Assembly (NCBI GenBank): GCA_963762075.1
Contig: CAVXJC010000003.1
Coordinates: 1-64,000, forward strand
Direction of reading: 5' to 3'
DNA: 64,000 nt
From: JAOUEA01 sp963762075
GTDB lineage: Bacteria; Actinomycetota; UBA4738; HRBIN12
In this document: piece by piece, positions 51,184 through 59,986 of the stretch
Numbering within the stretch: the stretch's first letter is position 1
How the letters are laid out: each line of letters starts with the position of its first letter
Notes under the pieces: model-generated
The model's database searches: none
Told to the model about the DNA's origin: nothing
The model's input: only the letters and a program-made list of their open reading frames with translations
Position numbers and translations under genes: made by a program

Positions 51184-53122
51184 GCGGTGGACCGAGCGCA
51201 CCGGCGTTGTCGGCCTGCACCATGTGCATCAACGCGTTGATCTGCGCGAGGTGCGTGAACGCCTGCGGGAAGTTCCCCCAGTGACGACCGGTGCGAGGAT
51301 CGATCTCCTCGGCGTAGAGCCCGAGCGGGCTCGCGAACGAAAGCATGCGCTCGCACAGGTCCCTGGCGCGTTCCAGCTCTCCGATCTCGGTGAGCGCCGA
51401 GACGAGCCAGAACGAACAGATCGCGAACGTGGCCTCCTCGCCACGCAAGCCGTCGTCGGTCTCCTCGACGCGGTAGCGCAGCACGAGACCGTCGAGGGTG
51501 AGCTCGTCGGCGATCGCGAGCACCGTCGCCCGGATGCGCGGATCGTCGGCAGGCAAGAAGCGCATCAATGGGGCGAGCAACAGCGAGGCATCGAGCGCCT
51601 CGGAACCATACGCCTGTGTGAGCACCCCCCTCGAGTCGACGCCCCTGGCGAGCACGTCGGCCTTGATCGCCTCGGCTTCGGCGCTCCAGCGAAGCCCGAG
51701 CTCGGGCTTGTCGAGCACCTCCGCCAGCCGAGCGCCGCGATCGCAGGCCACCCAGCACATGATCTTCGACGACGTGAAATGCTGCGGCGTGCCGCGCGAC
51801 TCCCAGATGCCGGCATCGGGTTCACGCCAGTGCTCGACGGCTTCCTCGACCTGTCGCTCCAGACCCACCCACGCTCGCCCCGTCAGGAACTCTCCGGAGC
51901 GCAGGTGCAGATACACACTGTCGAGCAGGGCTCCCCACACGTCGTGCTGGTTCTGATCGTGCGCCCCGTTGCCGATCCTGACCGGGCGGGCGTGCTCGTA
52001 CCCGGTGAGGTGTTCGAGGGTCTGTTCGGTCAGGTCGGTTTCGCCGCCGACGCCGTACATGACCTGGAGCGCAGAGCCGTCCTTCACCTGGTCGGCGATG
52101 AAGTAGAAGAAGCTGTTCGCTTCGAAGTCGAACCCGAGCGTGTACAGCCCCCAGAGGGCGAAGGTCGCGTCGCGCACCCAGCTGTATCGGTAGTCCCAGT
52201 TGCGCTCGCCTCCGGGCGTCTCTGGAAGCGACGTGGTGGGCGCCGCGATCAGGGCGCCGGTCGGCGCGTACGTCAGCCCCTTCAGCGTGAGCGCAGCGCG
52301 TTGCAGATGGGAGCGCCAGGGGTGGTCCGGAAACTCGCCCATGTTCAACCACGCGCGCCAGAAGTCGGCGGTGTCGTAGACCTTCTCCCACGCTTCGCCG
52401 GCATTGGCCGGCACCGCGCGTGTGTCGCCGTTCCAGCTCAGCGCTGCGAACGCCGACTCGCCGTCGCTCAGCCGCGTGAACGCCACGGCAGATCGGCCCT
52501 CGAGGCCGATCCGCATGTCGGTGGTGAGGCGAAGCGCAGGATTGCTCTCACCTCCGCGAGCGATCGCCTCGGTCCATCCTGGACCGGTGTACTCCCACCG
52601 GCCGTCGGTGCGTCCGTAGTCGAACGCCGGCTCGCAGTTCAGCACGAGTTCAACCTGCCCTTGGATGCATCGGACCACGCGCAACAGCATGTGTTCGGCC
52701 CGGTAGTCGCCGGGCGGGCGCCGGTAGCCCTCGGGCCGCTCGTCGTCGCGCCACGGACCCATGACGAGCGCGTCGCGCACGATGAGCCACCCGGTGCGCG
52801 TCTGCCACGTGGTCTCGAGCACGTTCGTGCCCGGCATGTAGCGCCGTCCTGCGGGCACGAGCAGTTCCGCCGGTCCCAGGCGGAAGGTTCCGGCGGAACG
52901 ATCCAGGATCGCCCCGAAGATGCTCGGACTGTCGGGCCGGGGCGCGCACAGCCACTCGACGGCGCCGCTCGGGCCGACGAGCGCCGTGACCTCACGGTCG
53001 CTCAGGAACCCGTACTCCGCGATCGGCGGAAACGGGTTGTGGTGGGACTGCATCGGGGCGGCTCCGCTCTGCGGCGGTGGCTCGGGGCGCCCCGGCATCG
53101 GAACGACGTTGGCGCTGCTCAC
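51176..53122 (-). CDS. GH15 glucoamylase-like / trehalase-like hydrolase
   Basis: A 648-residue cytoplasmic enzyme with the N-terminal beta-sandwich (PIAEYGFLSDREVTALVGPS, VEWLCAPRPDSPSIF) and a C-terminal alpha/alpha barrel. NWDYRYSWVRDATFALWGLY and the later EEIDPRTGRHWGNFPQAFTH are the substrate and catalytic-base regions of GH15. Many actinobacterial homologues near ots genes are trehalases. The GTG at 53122 is chosen because TACACT lies 8 nt before it; ATG 53053 would match some relatives. Glucan or trehalose is the likely substrate. Confidence 0.85.
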   Translation of the reverse strand: MSSANVVPMPGRPEPPPQSGAAPMQSHHNPFPPIAEYGFLSDREVTALVGPSGAVEWLCAPRPDSPSIFGAILDRSAGTFRLGPAELLVPAGRRYMPGTNVLETTWQTRTGWLIVRDALVMGPWRDDERPEGYRRPPGDYRAEHMLLRVVRCIQGQVELVLNCEPAFDYGRTDGRWEYTGPGWTEAIARGGESNPALRLTTDMRIGLEGRSAVAFTRLSDGESAFAALSWNGDTRAVPANAGEAWEKVYDTADFWRAWLNMGEFPDHPWRSHLQRAALTLKGLTYAPTGALIAAPTTSLPETPGGERNWDYRYSWVRDATFALWGLYTLGFDFEANSFFYFIADQVKDGSALQVMYGVGGETDLTEQTLEHLTGYEHARPVRIGNGAHDQNQHDVWGALLDSVYLHLRSGEFLTGRAWVGLERQVEEAVEHWREPDAGIWESRGTPQHFTSSKIMCWVACDRGARLAEVLDKPELGLRWSAEAEAIKADVLARGVDSRGVLTQAYGSEALDASLLLAPLMRFLPADDPRIRATVLAIADELTLDGLVLRYRVEETDDGLRGEEATFAICSFWLVSALTEIGELERARDLCERMLSFASPLGLYAEEIDPRTGRHWGNFPQAFTHLAQINALMHMVQADNAGALGPPRR

Positions 53123-53130
53123 GGGTGGCG

Positions 53131-53136
53131 AGTGTA
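53131..53136 (-). promoter_or_regulatory. -10 box TACACT of the GH15 gene
   Basis: TACACT on the minus strand ends 8 nt before GTG 53122. It sits 20 nt from the divergent otsB -10, so the two promoters overlap. Confidence 0.5.
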
Positions 53137-53156
53137 GACCCGTGCCGCGCAAACAC

Positions 53157-53162
53157 TAGGAT
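53157..53162 (+). promoter_or_regulatory. -10 box TAGGAT, leaderless otsB
   Basis: TAGGAT ends 8 nt before ATG 53171. Confidence 0.5.
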
Positions 53163-53170
53163 TTCCGGCG

Positions 53171-53899
53171 ATGGATCCCTTGGCCTCCTTCAGGAACGGT
53201 GAGGGCCGCGCAGGCGTGCTGCTGGACTTCGACGGCACGCTCAGCCCGATCGTGGCGCGTCCCGAGCTCGCCCGCATACGAGACGGGGCACGCGACGCCA
53301 TCGCCCGGCTGGTCGGGCGCTACGCGGTCGTGGCGATCGTCTCGGGTCGCACGGGTGATCAGCTCCGCAACCTGGTTGGTGTCGATGGGGTCCGTCTCGC
53401 GGCCCTCTACGGCCTTGCCGATGATGCGCCACCGCTTTCCCCGCAGCTGATCGACGACGTACGAGGGGCGGCAACGGCGATCGCGGGGGCACGGGTGGAG
53501 CCGAAGGGGGGGTCGGTCGCCGTGCACTATCGGGCGTCCGAGGACCCCGTCGGCGCGCTCGCCGGGCTCATCGGTTCGCTGACCCCGATCGCGAACGCAG
53601 CTCATCTCGAGCTGCTCCCCGGCAAGATGGTGCTCGAGCTCGTGCCGGCAGGCAGGCCCCTGAAGGAGGGTGCGGTCGAACGGATCGTTGCGGAGGAGCG
53701 GCTCGACGCCGTGCTCTACGCGGGAGACGACGTGGCCGACATACGAGCCTTCGAGGCCCTCGACCGTCTCGCCGATCGCGGTATCCGCACGCTCAAGGTT
53801 TCCGTGCATGGCCGAGAGACGCCCCTCGCGTTGTCCGATGCAGCCGACGTCGTGGTTGACGGCCCGGCCGGGCTGGTGACCCTGCTCCGAGCGCTGTGA
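53171..53899 (+). CDS. otsB: Trehalose-6-phosphate phosphatase
   Basis: A 242-residue HAD-superfamily enzyme. Motif I is LLDFDGTLSPI with nucleophile D19; SGRTGDQLRNLVG and the later YAGDDVADIRAFEAL are motifs II and IV. The KxGxxVxxxxY cap pattern is seen as PKGGSVAVHYR. It removes phosphate from trehalose-6-phosphate made by OtsA. It is convergent with otsA, separated by 39 nt. Confidence 0.93.
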   Translation: MDPLASFRNGEGRAGVLLDFDGTLSPIVARPELARIRDGARDAIARLVGRYAVVAIVSGRTGDQLRNLVGVDGVRLAALYGLADDAPPLSPQLIDDVRGAATAIAGARVEPKGGSVAVHYRASEDPVGALAGLIGSLTPIANAAHLELLPGKMVLELVPAGRPLKEGAVERIVAEERLDAVLYAGDDVADIRAFEALDRLADRGIRTLKVSVHGRETPLALSDAADVVVDGPAGLVTLLRAL

Positions 53900-53938
53900 T
53901 GGACCGTGGTCATCCGGCCAGCCGCCCGGGCGACCGCG

Positions 53939-55417
53939 TCAGCCCCGGCGGGGAGACGGCGGACGGACCTGGTCGACTGCCTCGAGCTGGTCCGCGAGCC
54001 AATGCGCGGGCGTGTGTGCCTGCACGGTGCGTGACAGTCCTCGGCCCCGGCGTGCCCGTTCCTCGTCAGGCATCTCGAGCGCCTCGCGGATGGCCTCTGC
54101 GGTCTCGGCGAGATCGAACGGATTCACGCCGAGCGACTGTCGGCCGAGACGGCTGAACGCACCGGCATTCCGCGAGAGCACGAGCACGCCGTCGCGGCGG
54201 TTCACGAGCGGACCTTCCATCGCGACGAGGTTCATGCCGTCATAGGTCGGATTCACGAACAAGACGTCGTAGAGGTCATAGGCGGCGACGGCGAACGCGT
54301 AGTCCTCCTGGACCCGGACCTCGATCGGTCTCCACGACTTGGTGCCCAGCTCTGCGTTGATGCGTTCAGCCTGGGCGAGGCACTCCTCACCGTAGTTGCG
54401 GTACTCGGCCACGTCTTCCCGAGATGGGCTGAACAGGCAGAGGAAGCGCACGGAGCCCGCCCACGAAGGGTTCCGGCGCAGGAACAGCTCGTAGGCGAGG
54501 AAGCCACGCAGGATGTTCTTTGAAGGCTCCAAGCGGTCGACCCGCAGCATCAGTTTCGAGTCGCCCGCCCATGCCCGAAGCTCGTCGCGCACCTCGTCGG
54601 CCTCCGGCCGATTCGCGGTCTCCCGCAACGGCTCGGCGCTCACCGCGACCGGGAAGGAACGCACGGCCCCGATGCGCCCGTCGATCTCCAAGCGTCCGCC
54701 GCGAAGCACGCGGAACTCCGGCAGACTCCGCGCGGAGAGCAGGTAATTCTCTGCCCATTGTTTCGACTGGAACCCGAGCACGTCGGCACCGGCCATGCCG
54801 CGAAGCAGTGCCGTGCGCATGGTGACCGGAAGTACTCGCAGGTACGTCGCGCCGGCGAACGGCGTATGGGAGAAATGCACGATCTTCGCATCGGGCACGA
54901 GCTCTCGCAGCATGCCCGGCACGAGGCTCAGATGGTAGTCCTGGATCAGGTAGACGGGGTCGTTGTCGGCTTCCTGCGCCAGGGCGTGTGCGAAGGCTCG
55001 GTTCGACTCGACGAAGGAATGCCAGGACTCCTGCGTGGCGTCGTCGAACATCGGTGAGCGCGGGATGTCCCACAGGTTGTGATGGGCCATCCACAAGATG
55101 CGGTTCGAGACCTCGTTGTAGTACCCGTCGTACCGCTCCGGCGGGATCACGACGTACCGCATGCGCTGATGAGAGTCGGCGTCCACGGTCCGTCCCTTCA
55201 GGGCGACCGCCCGGTCGCCGTCGGTCAAGGCAGCCGAAACCCACGAGGTGTCGTCTCGGTAGAAGACACCCGACAAGGCGGTGACGAGGCCCCCGGTGCC
55301 TCGGCGCGGCGTCAAACGACCTCGCTGGTCGCGATCGAAGCTCACCGGCCCACGGTTCGACGCGACCACGACCGAGGACTCGATGGCCCGCGCTGTGGAG
55401 GTTCCACCAGGTGACAT
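53939..55417 (-). CDS. otsA: Trehalose-6-phosphate synthase
   Basis: A 492-residue GT20 enzyme joining glucose from a nucleotide sugar to glucose-6-phosphate. SNRGPVSFDRD, VYLIQDYHLSLVPGML and VHFSHTPFAGATYLRVLP are family blocks; MLRVDRLEPSKNILRGFLAY and NPFDLAETAEAIREAL are in the C-terminal domain. ATG 55417 has a TAGACT box 7 nt upstream, which decided the start. It works with OtsB. Confidence 0.93.
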   Translation of the reverse strand: MSPGGTSTARAIESSVVVASNRGPVSFDRDQRGRLTPRRGTGGLVTALSGVFYRDDTSWVSAALTDGDRAVALKGRTVDADSHQRMRYVVIPPERYDGYYNEVSNRILWMAHHNLWDIPRSPMFDDATQESWHSFVESNRAFAHALAQEADNDPVYLIQDYHLSLVPGMLRELVPDAKIVHFSHTPFAGATYLRVLPVTMRTALLRGMAGADVLGFQSKQWAENYLLSARSLPEFRVLRGGRLEIDGRIGAVRSFPVAVSAEPLRETANRPEADEVRDELRAWAGDSKLMLRVDRLEPSKNILRGFLAYELFLRRNPSWAGSVRFLCLFSPSREDVAEYRNYGEECLAQAERINAELGTKSWRPIEVRVQEDYAFAVAAYDLYDVLFVNPTYDGMNLVAMEGPLVNRRDGVLVLSRNAGAFSRLGRQSLGVNPFDLAETAEAIREALEMPDEERARRGRGLSRTVQAHTPAHWLADQLEAVDQVRPPSPRRG

Positions 55418-55424
55418 CGCCCGC

Positions 55425-55430
55425 AGTCTA
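55425..55430 (-). promoter_or_regulatory. -10 box TAGACT, leaderless otsA
   Basis: On the minus strand, 7 nt before ATG 55417. Confidence 0.5.
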
Positions 55431-55500
55431 TCCGGCAGGTTCTCGGGAGCTGTACGGGGGCGCACCATCAGGGATGACGGAGCGAATGGCTCAGCCGAGC

Positions 55501-56769
55501 TCACTCCCCGGTCGTCGATCGGTGCCGGCGGAGCTCGGGATACGCGATCGCGATCACACCCGCGCCCGCGATGCACGCCAGGCCTCCCGTCACCACGCTG
55601 ATGGTCGGCGTGAACCATGCCGCCACCAGCCCCGCTTCGAAGTCACCCAGCCTCGGACCGCCGGTCACGACGAGGATGAAGATCGTCGACAACCGCCCGC
55701 GCAGTCGGTCGGGTGTCGCGAGCTGCGCGATCGTCGAACGGAAGATCGCGCTGATCACGTCAGAAGCGCCCGCGAGCGCGAGGAAGCCGAGCGCCAATGG
55801 CAGGTTCGACCCGACGAGCCCGAAGGCGGCGATCGCGGCGCCCCAAGCCGTCACGGCCCATATCACCGCCATGCCCGGTCGATGGACCCGGCGCACCCAA
55901 CCACCCGACAGCGCGCCGGCCAACGCGCCAACAGAGGGTGCCGCGAACAGGAGCCCCACGATCGCTGCGCCGCGGTCGAACTGCGTGATCGCGAGGATCG
56001 GGAACAGCGCCGCCGGCATGCCGAAGATCATCGCGATCAGATCGATGGCGAACGTCGATGCCACGAGGCGATCGCCTCGCACGAACGCGAAGCCCTCCTT
56101 GACAGCGGCCCAGCCCGTGGTCGCATCGCCCCCGCGTCCGTCGGGTTCCGGCGGCATCGGACGCATCATCATGGCGGCGATGAAGAGCCCTGCGTAGGTC
56201 ACGAGGTCGATCGCATAGGCGGTACCGAAGCCCAACGCGCTGATCACGGCACCCGCCGCGGCCGGCCCGGCGATGTTCACGGTCTGCCAGAGCACCTGGT
56301 TCAAGGTCAGCGCCGCCGGCAACAGGTCTCGCCCGACGAGCCGCAGTGTCATCGCCGATCGAGCCGGGTGCTCGATCGCACCGACGAAGGCAGTCAAGGC
56401 GTTCGCGCCGTAGATCAGTGCGAGGGGCGGGTCGCCCGAGATCGCGCCGGCGAGCAAGATCGCCGCCGCCAGGGCCAAGAACACCTGTGACCACAACAAG
56501 ATCGATCGACGGTCACGAGCATCGATGAACGTGGAGCCCACGAGGGAACCGGCGATCAGTCCCCCGAGACCGGTGAGCCCTGTGAGCCCCACCGCCGCCG
56601 CCGACCCGGTGAGCTCGAAGACTTGGATGTAGATGGCCACGCGGGCGAACTGATAGCCGAGCTCTGACACGAACTGCCCCGTCCAGAGGAGACGGTAGTC
56701 TCGCGAGACCCGCAGGGGGGCGAGGTCGAGCAGCGCCGCGCGGGCCGCATCCCTCGCCCGCCGCCGCGG
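55501..56769 (-). CDS. MFS transporter, start unresolved
   Basis: About 420 residues with 11-12 membrane helices. The N-terminal part DYRLLWTGQFVSELGYQFAR and the loop DARDRRSILLWSQ between helices 2 and 3 are typical of drug- or enterobactin-exporter-like MFS proteins. No ATG, GTG or TTG is available in frame between the aminotransferase stop (56773-56771) and the first helix; the nearest ATG upstream lies inside the aminotransferase, and one near 56737 is out of frame. A CTG start or a frameshift is possible. Downstream placement suggests it may export or import an amino acid derivative. Confidence 0.75.
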   Translation of the reverse strand, partial: PRRRARDAARAALLDLAPLRVSRDYRLLWTGQFVSELGYQFARVAIYIQVFELTGSAAAVGLTGLTGLGGLIAGSLVGSTFIDARDRRSILLWSQVFLALAAAILLAGAISGDPPLALIYGANALTAFVGAIEHPARSAMTLRLVGRDLLPAALTLNQVLWQTVNIAGPAAAGAVISALGFGTAYAIDLVTYAGLFIAAMMMRPMPPEPDGRGGDATTGWAAVKEGFAFVRGDRLVASTFAIDLIAMIFGMPAALFPILAITQFDRGAAIVGLLFAAPSVGALAGALSGGWVRRVHRPGMAVIWAVTAWGAAIAAFGLVGSNLPLALGFLALAGASDVISAIFRSTIAQLATPDRLRGRLSTIFILVVTGGPRLGDFEAGLVAAWFTPTISVVTGGLACIAGAGVIAIAYPELRRHRSTTGE

Positions 56770-56770
56770 C

Positions 56771-58111
56771 TCAGCCGACGACGGCTCCGATCGTTTCTTC
56801 GAGCACGCCGAGTCCGTCGTCGAGCAGCGCTTCGTCGATGGTGATGGGGGGAAGCAAACGCACGACGTTGCCGTAAGTGCCCGCGGTGAGCACGAGCACA
56901 CCCTGCTCGAGGCATCGTCGAGCGATCGAGTTCATGGCGTCCGCGCCGAGCGGCTCCTTGGTCGCTGGGTCGCTGACCAGTTCCATCGCGCACATCGCCC
57001 CGCGCCCGCGCACGTCACCGATGCCCTCGAACTTCGACGCGAGCATCTCGAATCGGCCCATGATCGTCGCGCCGATCTCGAGCGATCGCGCGAGCAGGCC
57101 CTCGCGCTCGATCTTGTCGAGCACGGCGAGCGAGGCCGCCGCCGCCACCGGATTGCCTCCGTACGTGCCCCCCAGTCCGCCGGGGTGCACGGCGTCCATG
57201 ATCTCGGCGCGACCCGTGACGGCGCTGATCGGCATGCCGCCCCCCACCGACTTCGCGGTCGTGACGAGGTCGGGCACGACGTGCTCGTCCTCGATCGCGT
57301 ACCAGCGGCCGGCGCGACCCATGCCCGATTGGATCTCATCGGCGATGAACACGATGCCGTGCTCGGCGCAGAACTCGGCGATCCCTTCGACGAAACCAGG
57401 CGACGGCACGATGAATCCGCCTTCCCCTTGGATCGGCTCCATGATCACCGCAGCGATGTTCTCCTCGCCGATGTGCTTGTGCATCTCGTCGATCGCGTAC
57501 GCGAGCGCCTCCTCGGTGACCCGACCGGGATCGCCGTGCCAGCGGTATGGATATGCGAATGGAAGCCGGTAGATCTCGGGGGCGAACGGTCCCATGCCCT
57601 GCTTGTAGGGCATCACCTTGGCCGTGAGCGACATCGCCAACAGGGTGCGTCCGTGGAACGCGTGGTCGAACGTCACGATCGCGCTGCGCCCGGTGTGATA
57701 CCGCGCGATCTTCACGGCGTTCTCGACGGCTTCAGCGCCCGAGTTCGCGAACATCGTCTTCTTCGCGTGATCGCCCGGGGTGAGCGCGTTCAGGCGCTCG
57801 GCGAGCTCGATGTAGGGCTCGTTCGCCGTGACGTGGAAGCACGTGTGCGTGTCGAGCTCAGCTTGACGGGTGATCGCCTCGACGACTTCTGGAACCGTGT
57901 GGCCGACGTTCAACACGGCGATGCCGGTGGCGAAGTCGATCAGGCGGTTCCCGTCGACGTCCTCGACGATGGCACCCGATGCACGAGCCGTGACGATGGG
58001 GTGGATCGAGCCGACGCCGCGCGGCACGGCCTCGCCGCGTCGAGCGAACCATTCCTTCGATCTCGGTCCCGGCACCTCTGTGACGAGTTCGCGCTCCTGT
58101 GGGATGTGCAT
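56771..58111 (-). CDS. gabT: 4-aminobutyrate-type class III aminotransferase
   Basis: A 446-residue PLP enzyme. K287 in VTTAKSVGGGMP binds PLP, and FIADEIQSGMGRAGRW is the class III signature; FANSGAEAVENAVKIARYHT is the phosphate-binding region. The neighbours (PucR regulator, two aldehyde dehydrogenases) fit GABA or diamine breakdown: transamination to a semialdehyde, then oxidation. The substrate could be another omega-amine. ATG 58111 is preferred on family length. Confidence 0.88.
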   Translation of the reverse strand: MHIPQERELVTEVPGPRSKEWFARRGEAVPRGVGSIHPIVTARASGAIVEDVDGNRLIDFATGIAVLNVGHTVPEVVEAITRQAELDTHTCFHVTANEPYIELAERLNALTPGDHAKKTMFANSGAEAVENAVKIARYHTGRSAIVTFDHAFHGRTLLAMSLTAKVMPYKQGMGPFAPEIYRLPFAYPYRWHGDPGRVTEEALAYAIDEMHKHIGEENIAAVIMEPIQGEGGFIVPSPGFVEGIAEFCAEHGIVFIADEIQSGMGRAGRWYAIEDEHVVPDLVTTAKSVGGGMPISAVTGRAEIMDAVHPGGLGGTYGGNPVAAAASLAVLDKIEREGLLARSLEIGATIMGRFEMLASKFEGIGDVRGRGAMCAMELVSDPATKEPLGADAMNSIARRCLEQGVLVLTAGTYGNVVRLLPPITIDEALLDDGLGVLEETIGAVVG

Positions 58112-58177
58112 GCATGGAGTTTCCTGCGCTGATGCCGGGCTGTCAGGCGCCCACGCCGCCACGAATCGCTGCGGACC

Positions 58178-58247
58178 TTGTACGGAATGTCCATGTGGCC
58201 CGCGATCCGCGCTCCGCACGCTCCTCTGAGCTATACGTTCCGTACAA
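58178..58247. promoter_or_regulatory. Paired operator in the divergent aminotransferase-PucR region
   Basis: TTGTACGGAA (58178-58187) and its exact inverse TTCCGTACAA (58238-58247) are perfect 10-bp inverted copies. Their centres are 60 bp apart, close to six helical turns. The right copy overlaps the PucR -10 (TACAAT), and the left copy, read on the minus strand, contains TACAAG, a possible -10 for the aminotransferase gene. One regulator could therefore block both promoters or loop the DNA. Confidence 0.6.
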
Positions 58248-58248
58248 T
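58243..58248 (+). promoter_or_regulatory. -10 box TACAAT of the PucR gene
   Basis: TACAAT ends 6 nt before ATG 58255; the transcript is probably leaderless. It overlaps the right operator copy. Confidence 0.55.
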
Positions 58249-58254
58249 CGGGAG

Positions 58255-59835
58255 ATGACCGTGACCGTGAAGGACATCGTCGCGATCCCGGGCATGCCCC
58301 TGCGCCTGCTCGCCGGGGAACAGCAGGCCGATCGACCCATCAGATGGGTCCATGTCTCCGAGCTCGAAGACCCTACGCCGTGGCTGAAGGGGGGAGAGCT
58401 CATCCTCACGACGGGCCTGGGCATCGGCTCCACCCCAGCGAAGCATCGCGCGTACGTGGATCGGCTGATCGACGCCGGGCTCACGGGACTCGGCTTCGGT
58501 CCGGGGTTCACGCACGACAAGGTGCCCCGCTCGTTGATCTCGGCTGCGAGCAAGGCGGGGTTCCCGCTCTTCGAGGTGCCCTACCCGGTGCCCTTCATCG
58601 CGATCACCGAGGCGATCTTCACGCGCATCGCGGCCGAGCAGCTCGACACCCTGCAGCGCGCGGTCGACGCGGAGCACGTGCTCACCCGCGCCGTCATGGA
58701 GGGCGCCGGCGTGGACGGGATCGCCCGATCGCTCGCGGATGTCACCAAGGGGTGGGCGCTCTTGTTCGATCTGCACGGGCAACCGATCGCGAGCACCGGG
58801 CGCGCTGCGAGCCTCCGAGCCGAGCGGATCTGGCAGGAGCTGCGCACCCGGAGGGCCGAGGGCACTTCGTTCAGCGTGACGCTCGTCGATCGGGGGCACC
58901 ACATCTGGGTGCAGCCGGTCGGCGCTCGAGGAAGGGTCGAAGCGTTCCTGGCCGTGGGCAAGGCCGATCAGCCGACCCAGCTCGATCAGATCGTGGCCGG
59001 CCACGCGCTCAGCCTCTTCGCGATCGAGATGGCCAAGTCGCGCGCCGTGGCCGACGCGCAACGCCGGCTGCAGGGAGACTTCTTCGACGACCTTGCCCGC
59101 GGGGCACTTCCCGCCGCCGAGGCCAGTCGTGGTCTGGCCAGGTTCGGGTTCGACAAGGGCGCCGATGTCGTCGTGTTGTCCATCGAGGTTTCTGGCGAGG
59201 CCGCCTCGGGGGGGACGAACGACTCGGTGATCGATCCCGAGACCCTCGCCGTCGCCGTGAGCGATGGATGTTCGCGCGAAGGAGGAGGGTTCCTGGTGTC
59301 TGTACATGACGGTGGCGTGCATCTGCTCCTGCCAGCCGAGCCCTGGCCGGATCTCGATCGCACGGCCGCGCTGGGCGAGCGAGTGGGGGCGTCGCTGCGG
59401 GTAGGCGCCGGTTCTCGGGTGACACCGGTCGAGGTCGGTGCATCACTCCGTGGATCTCGCTACGCCTTGCAGGTGTGCCGTCTCGAGGGCTGGACGACCG
59501 CTGGATTCGCGGATCTCGGCACCTACAGACTGCTGCTCTCGATGGCCGAACCCGACGCCCTGCGAGCGTTCACCGACTCGGCTCTCATGCCCCTCGACAT
59601 GTACGACCGTGACCATGACGGCGACTTGCTGGTCTCGCTCGCTGCATTCCTGGGGCATAACGCGCGATGGGAGTCGGCGGCCGAGCAGCTCTTCGTGCAT
59701 CGCCACACGTTGCGCTACCGCATGCGCAAGGTCGAGGAACTCACCGGCCGTGACCTGTCGAGCAGCTTCGACCGCATGGAGCTCTGGATCGCGCTGCGCG
59801 CCCGTGAGTTGCAGGAGGTGCAGGCCGAAGCCTGA
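58255..59835 (+). CDS. PucR-family transcriptional regulator
   Basis: A 526-residue regulator. The N-terminal PucR domain starts VTVKDIVAIPGMPLRLLAG; a GGDEF-like CdaR domain occupies the middle (residues 300-420). The C-terminal helix-turn-helix (ARWESAAEQLFVHRHTLRYR, then MRKVEELTGRDL) is the PucR/CdaR DNA-binding motif. It is divergent from the aminotransferase gene and upstream of the aldehyde dehydrogenases, so it most likely controls them in response to a nitrogen compound such as GABA. ATG 58255 agrees with the promoter. Confidence 0.9.
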   Translation: MTVTVKDIVAIPGMPLRLLAGEQQADRPIRWVHVSELEDPTPWLKGGELILTTGLGIGSTPAKHRAYVDRLIDAGLTGLGFGPGFTHDKVPRSLISAASKAGFPLFEVPYPVPFIAITEAIFTRIAAEQLDTLQRAVDAEHVLTRAVMEGAGVDGIARSLADVTKGWALLFDLHGQPIASTGRAASLRAERIWQELRTRRAEGTSFSVTLVDRGHHIWVQPVGARGRVEAFLAVGKADQPTQLDQIVAGHALSLFAIEMAKSRAVADAQRRLQGDFFDDLARGALPAAEASRGLARFGFDKGADVVVLSIEVSGEAASGGTNDSVIDPETLAVAVSDGCSREGGGFLVSVHDGGVHLLLPAEPWPDLDRTAALGERVGASLRVGAGSRVTPVEVGASLRGSRYALQVCRLEGWTTAGFADLGTYRLLLSMAEPDALRAFTDSALMPLDMYDRDHDGDLLVSLAAFLGHNARWESAAEQLFVHRHTLRYRMRKVEELTGRDLSSSFDRMELWIALRARELQEVQAEA

Positions 59836-59965
59836 GCGTTGTCCACCATGTCTAACACGCGTGCGCCGTCCCAGCCGTTGTGTCGAGTGGTCCGAAGTTC
59901 CCGTACCGATGCATACTGACGTTGGAGAGTCGCACGCAGAGCCCCGCCGATCCCGGCGAGCTCGC

Positions 59966-59975
59966 TTCCGTACGA
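59966..59975 (+). promoter_or_regulatory. Third copy of the operator sequence
   Basis: TTCCGTACGA matches the operator half-site TTCCGTACAA at 9 of 10 positions. It lies 11 nt before the ATG of the first aldehyde dehydrogenase and partly overlaps its ribosome binding site. Confidence 0.45.
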
Positions 59976-59986
59976 GGAGGGGGAAC

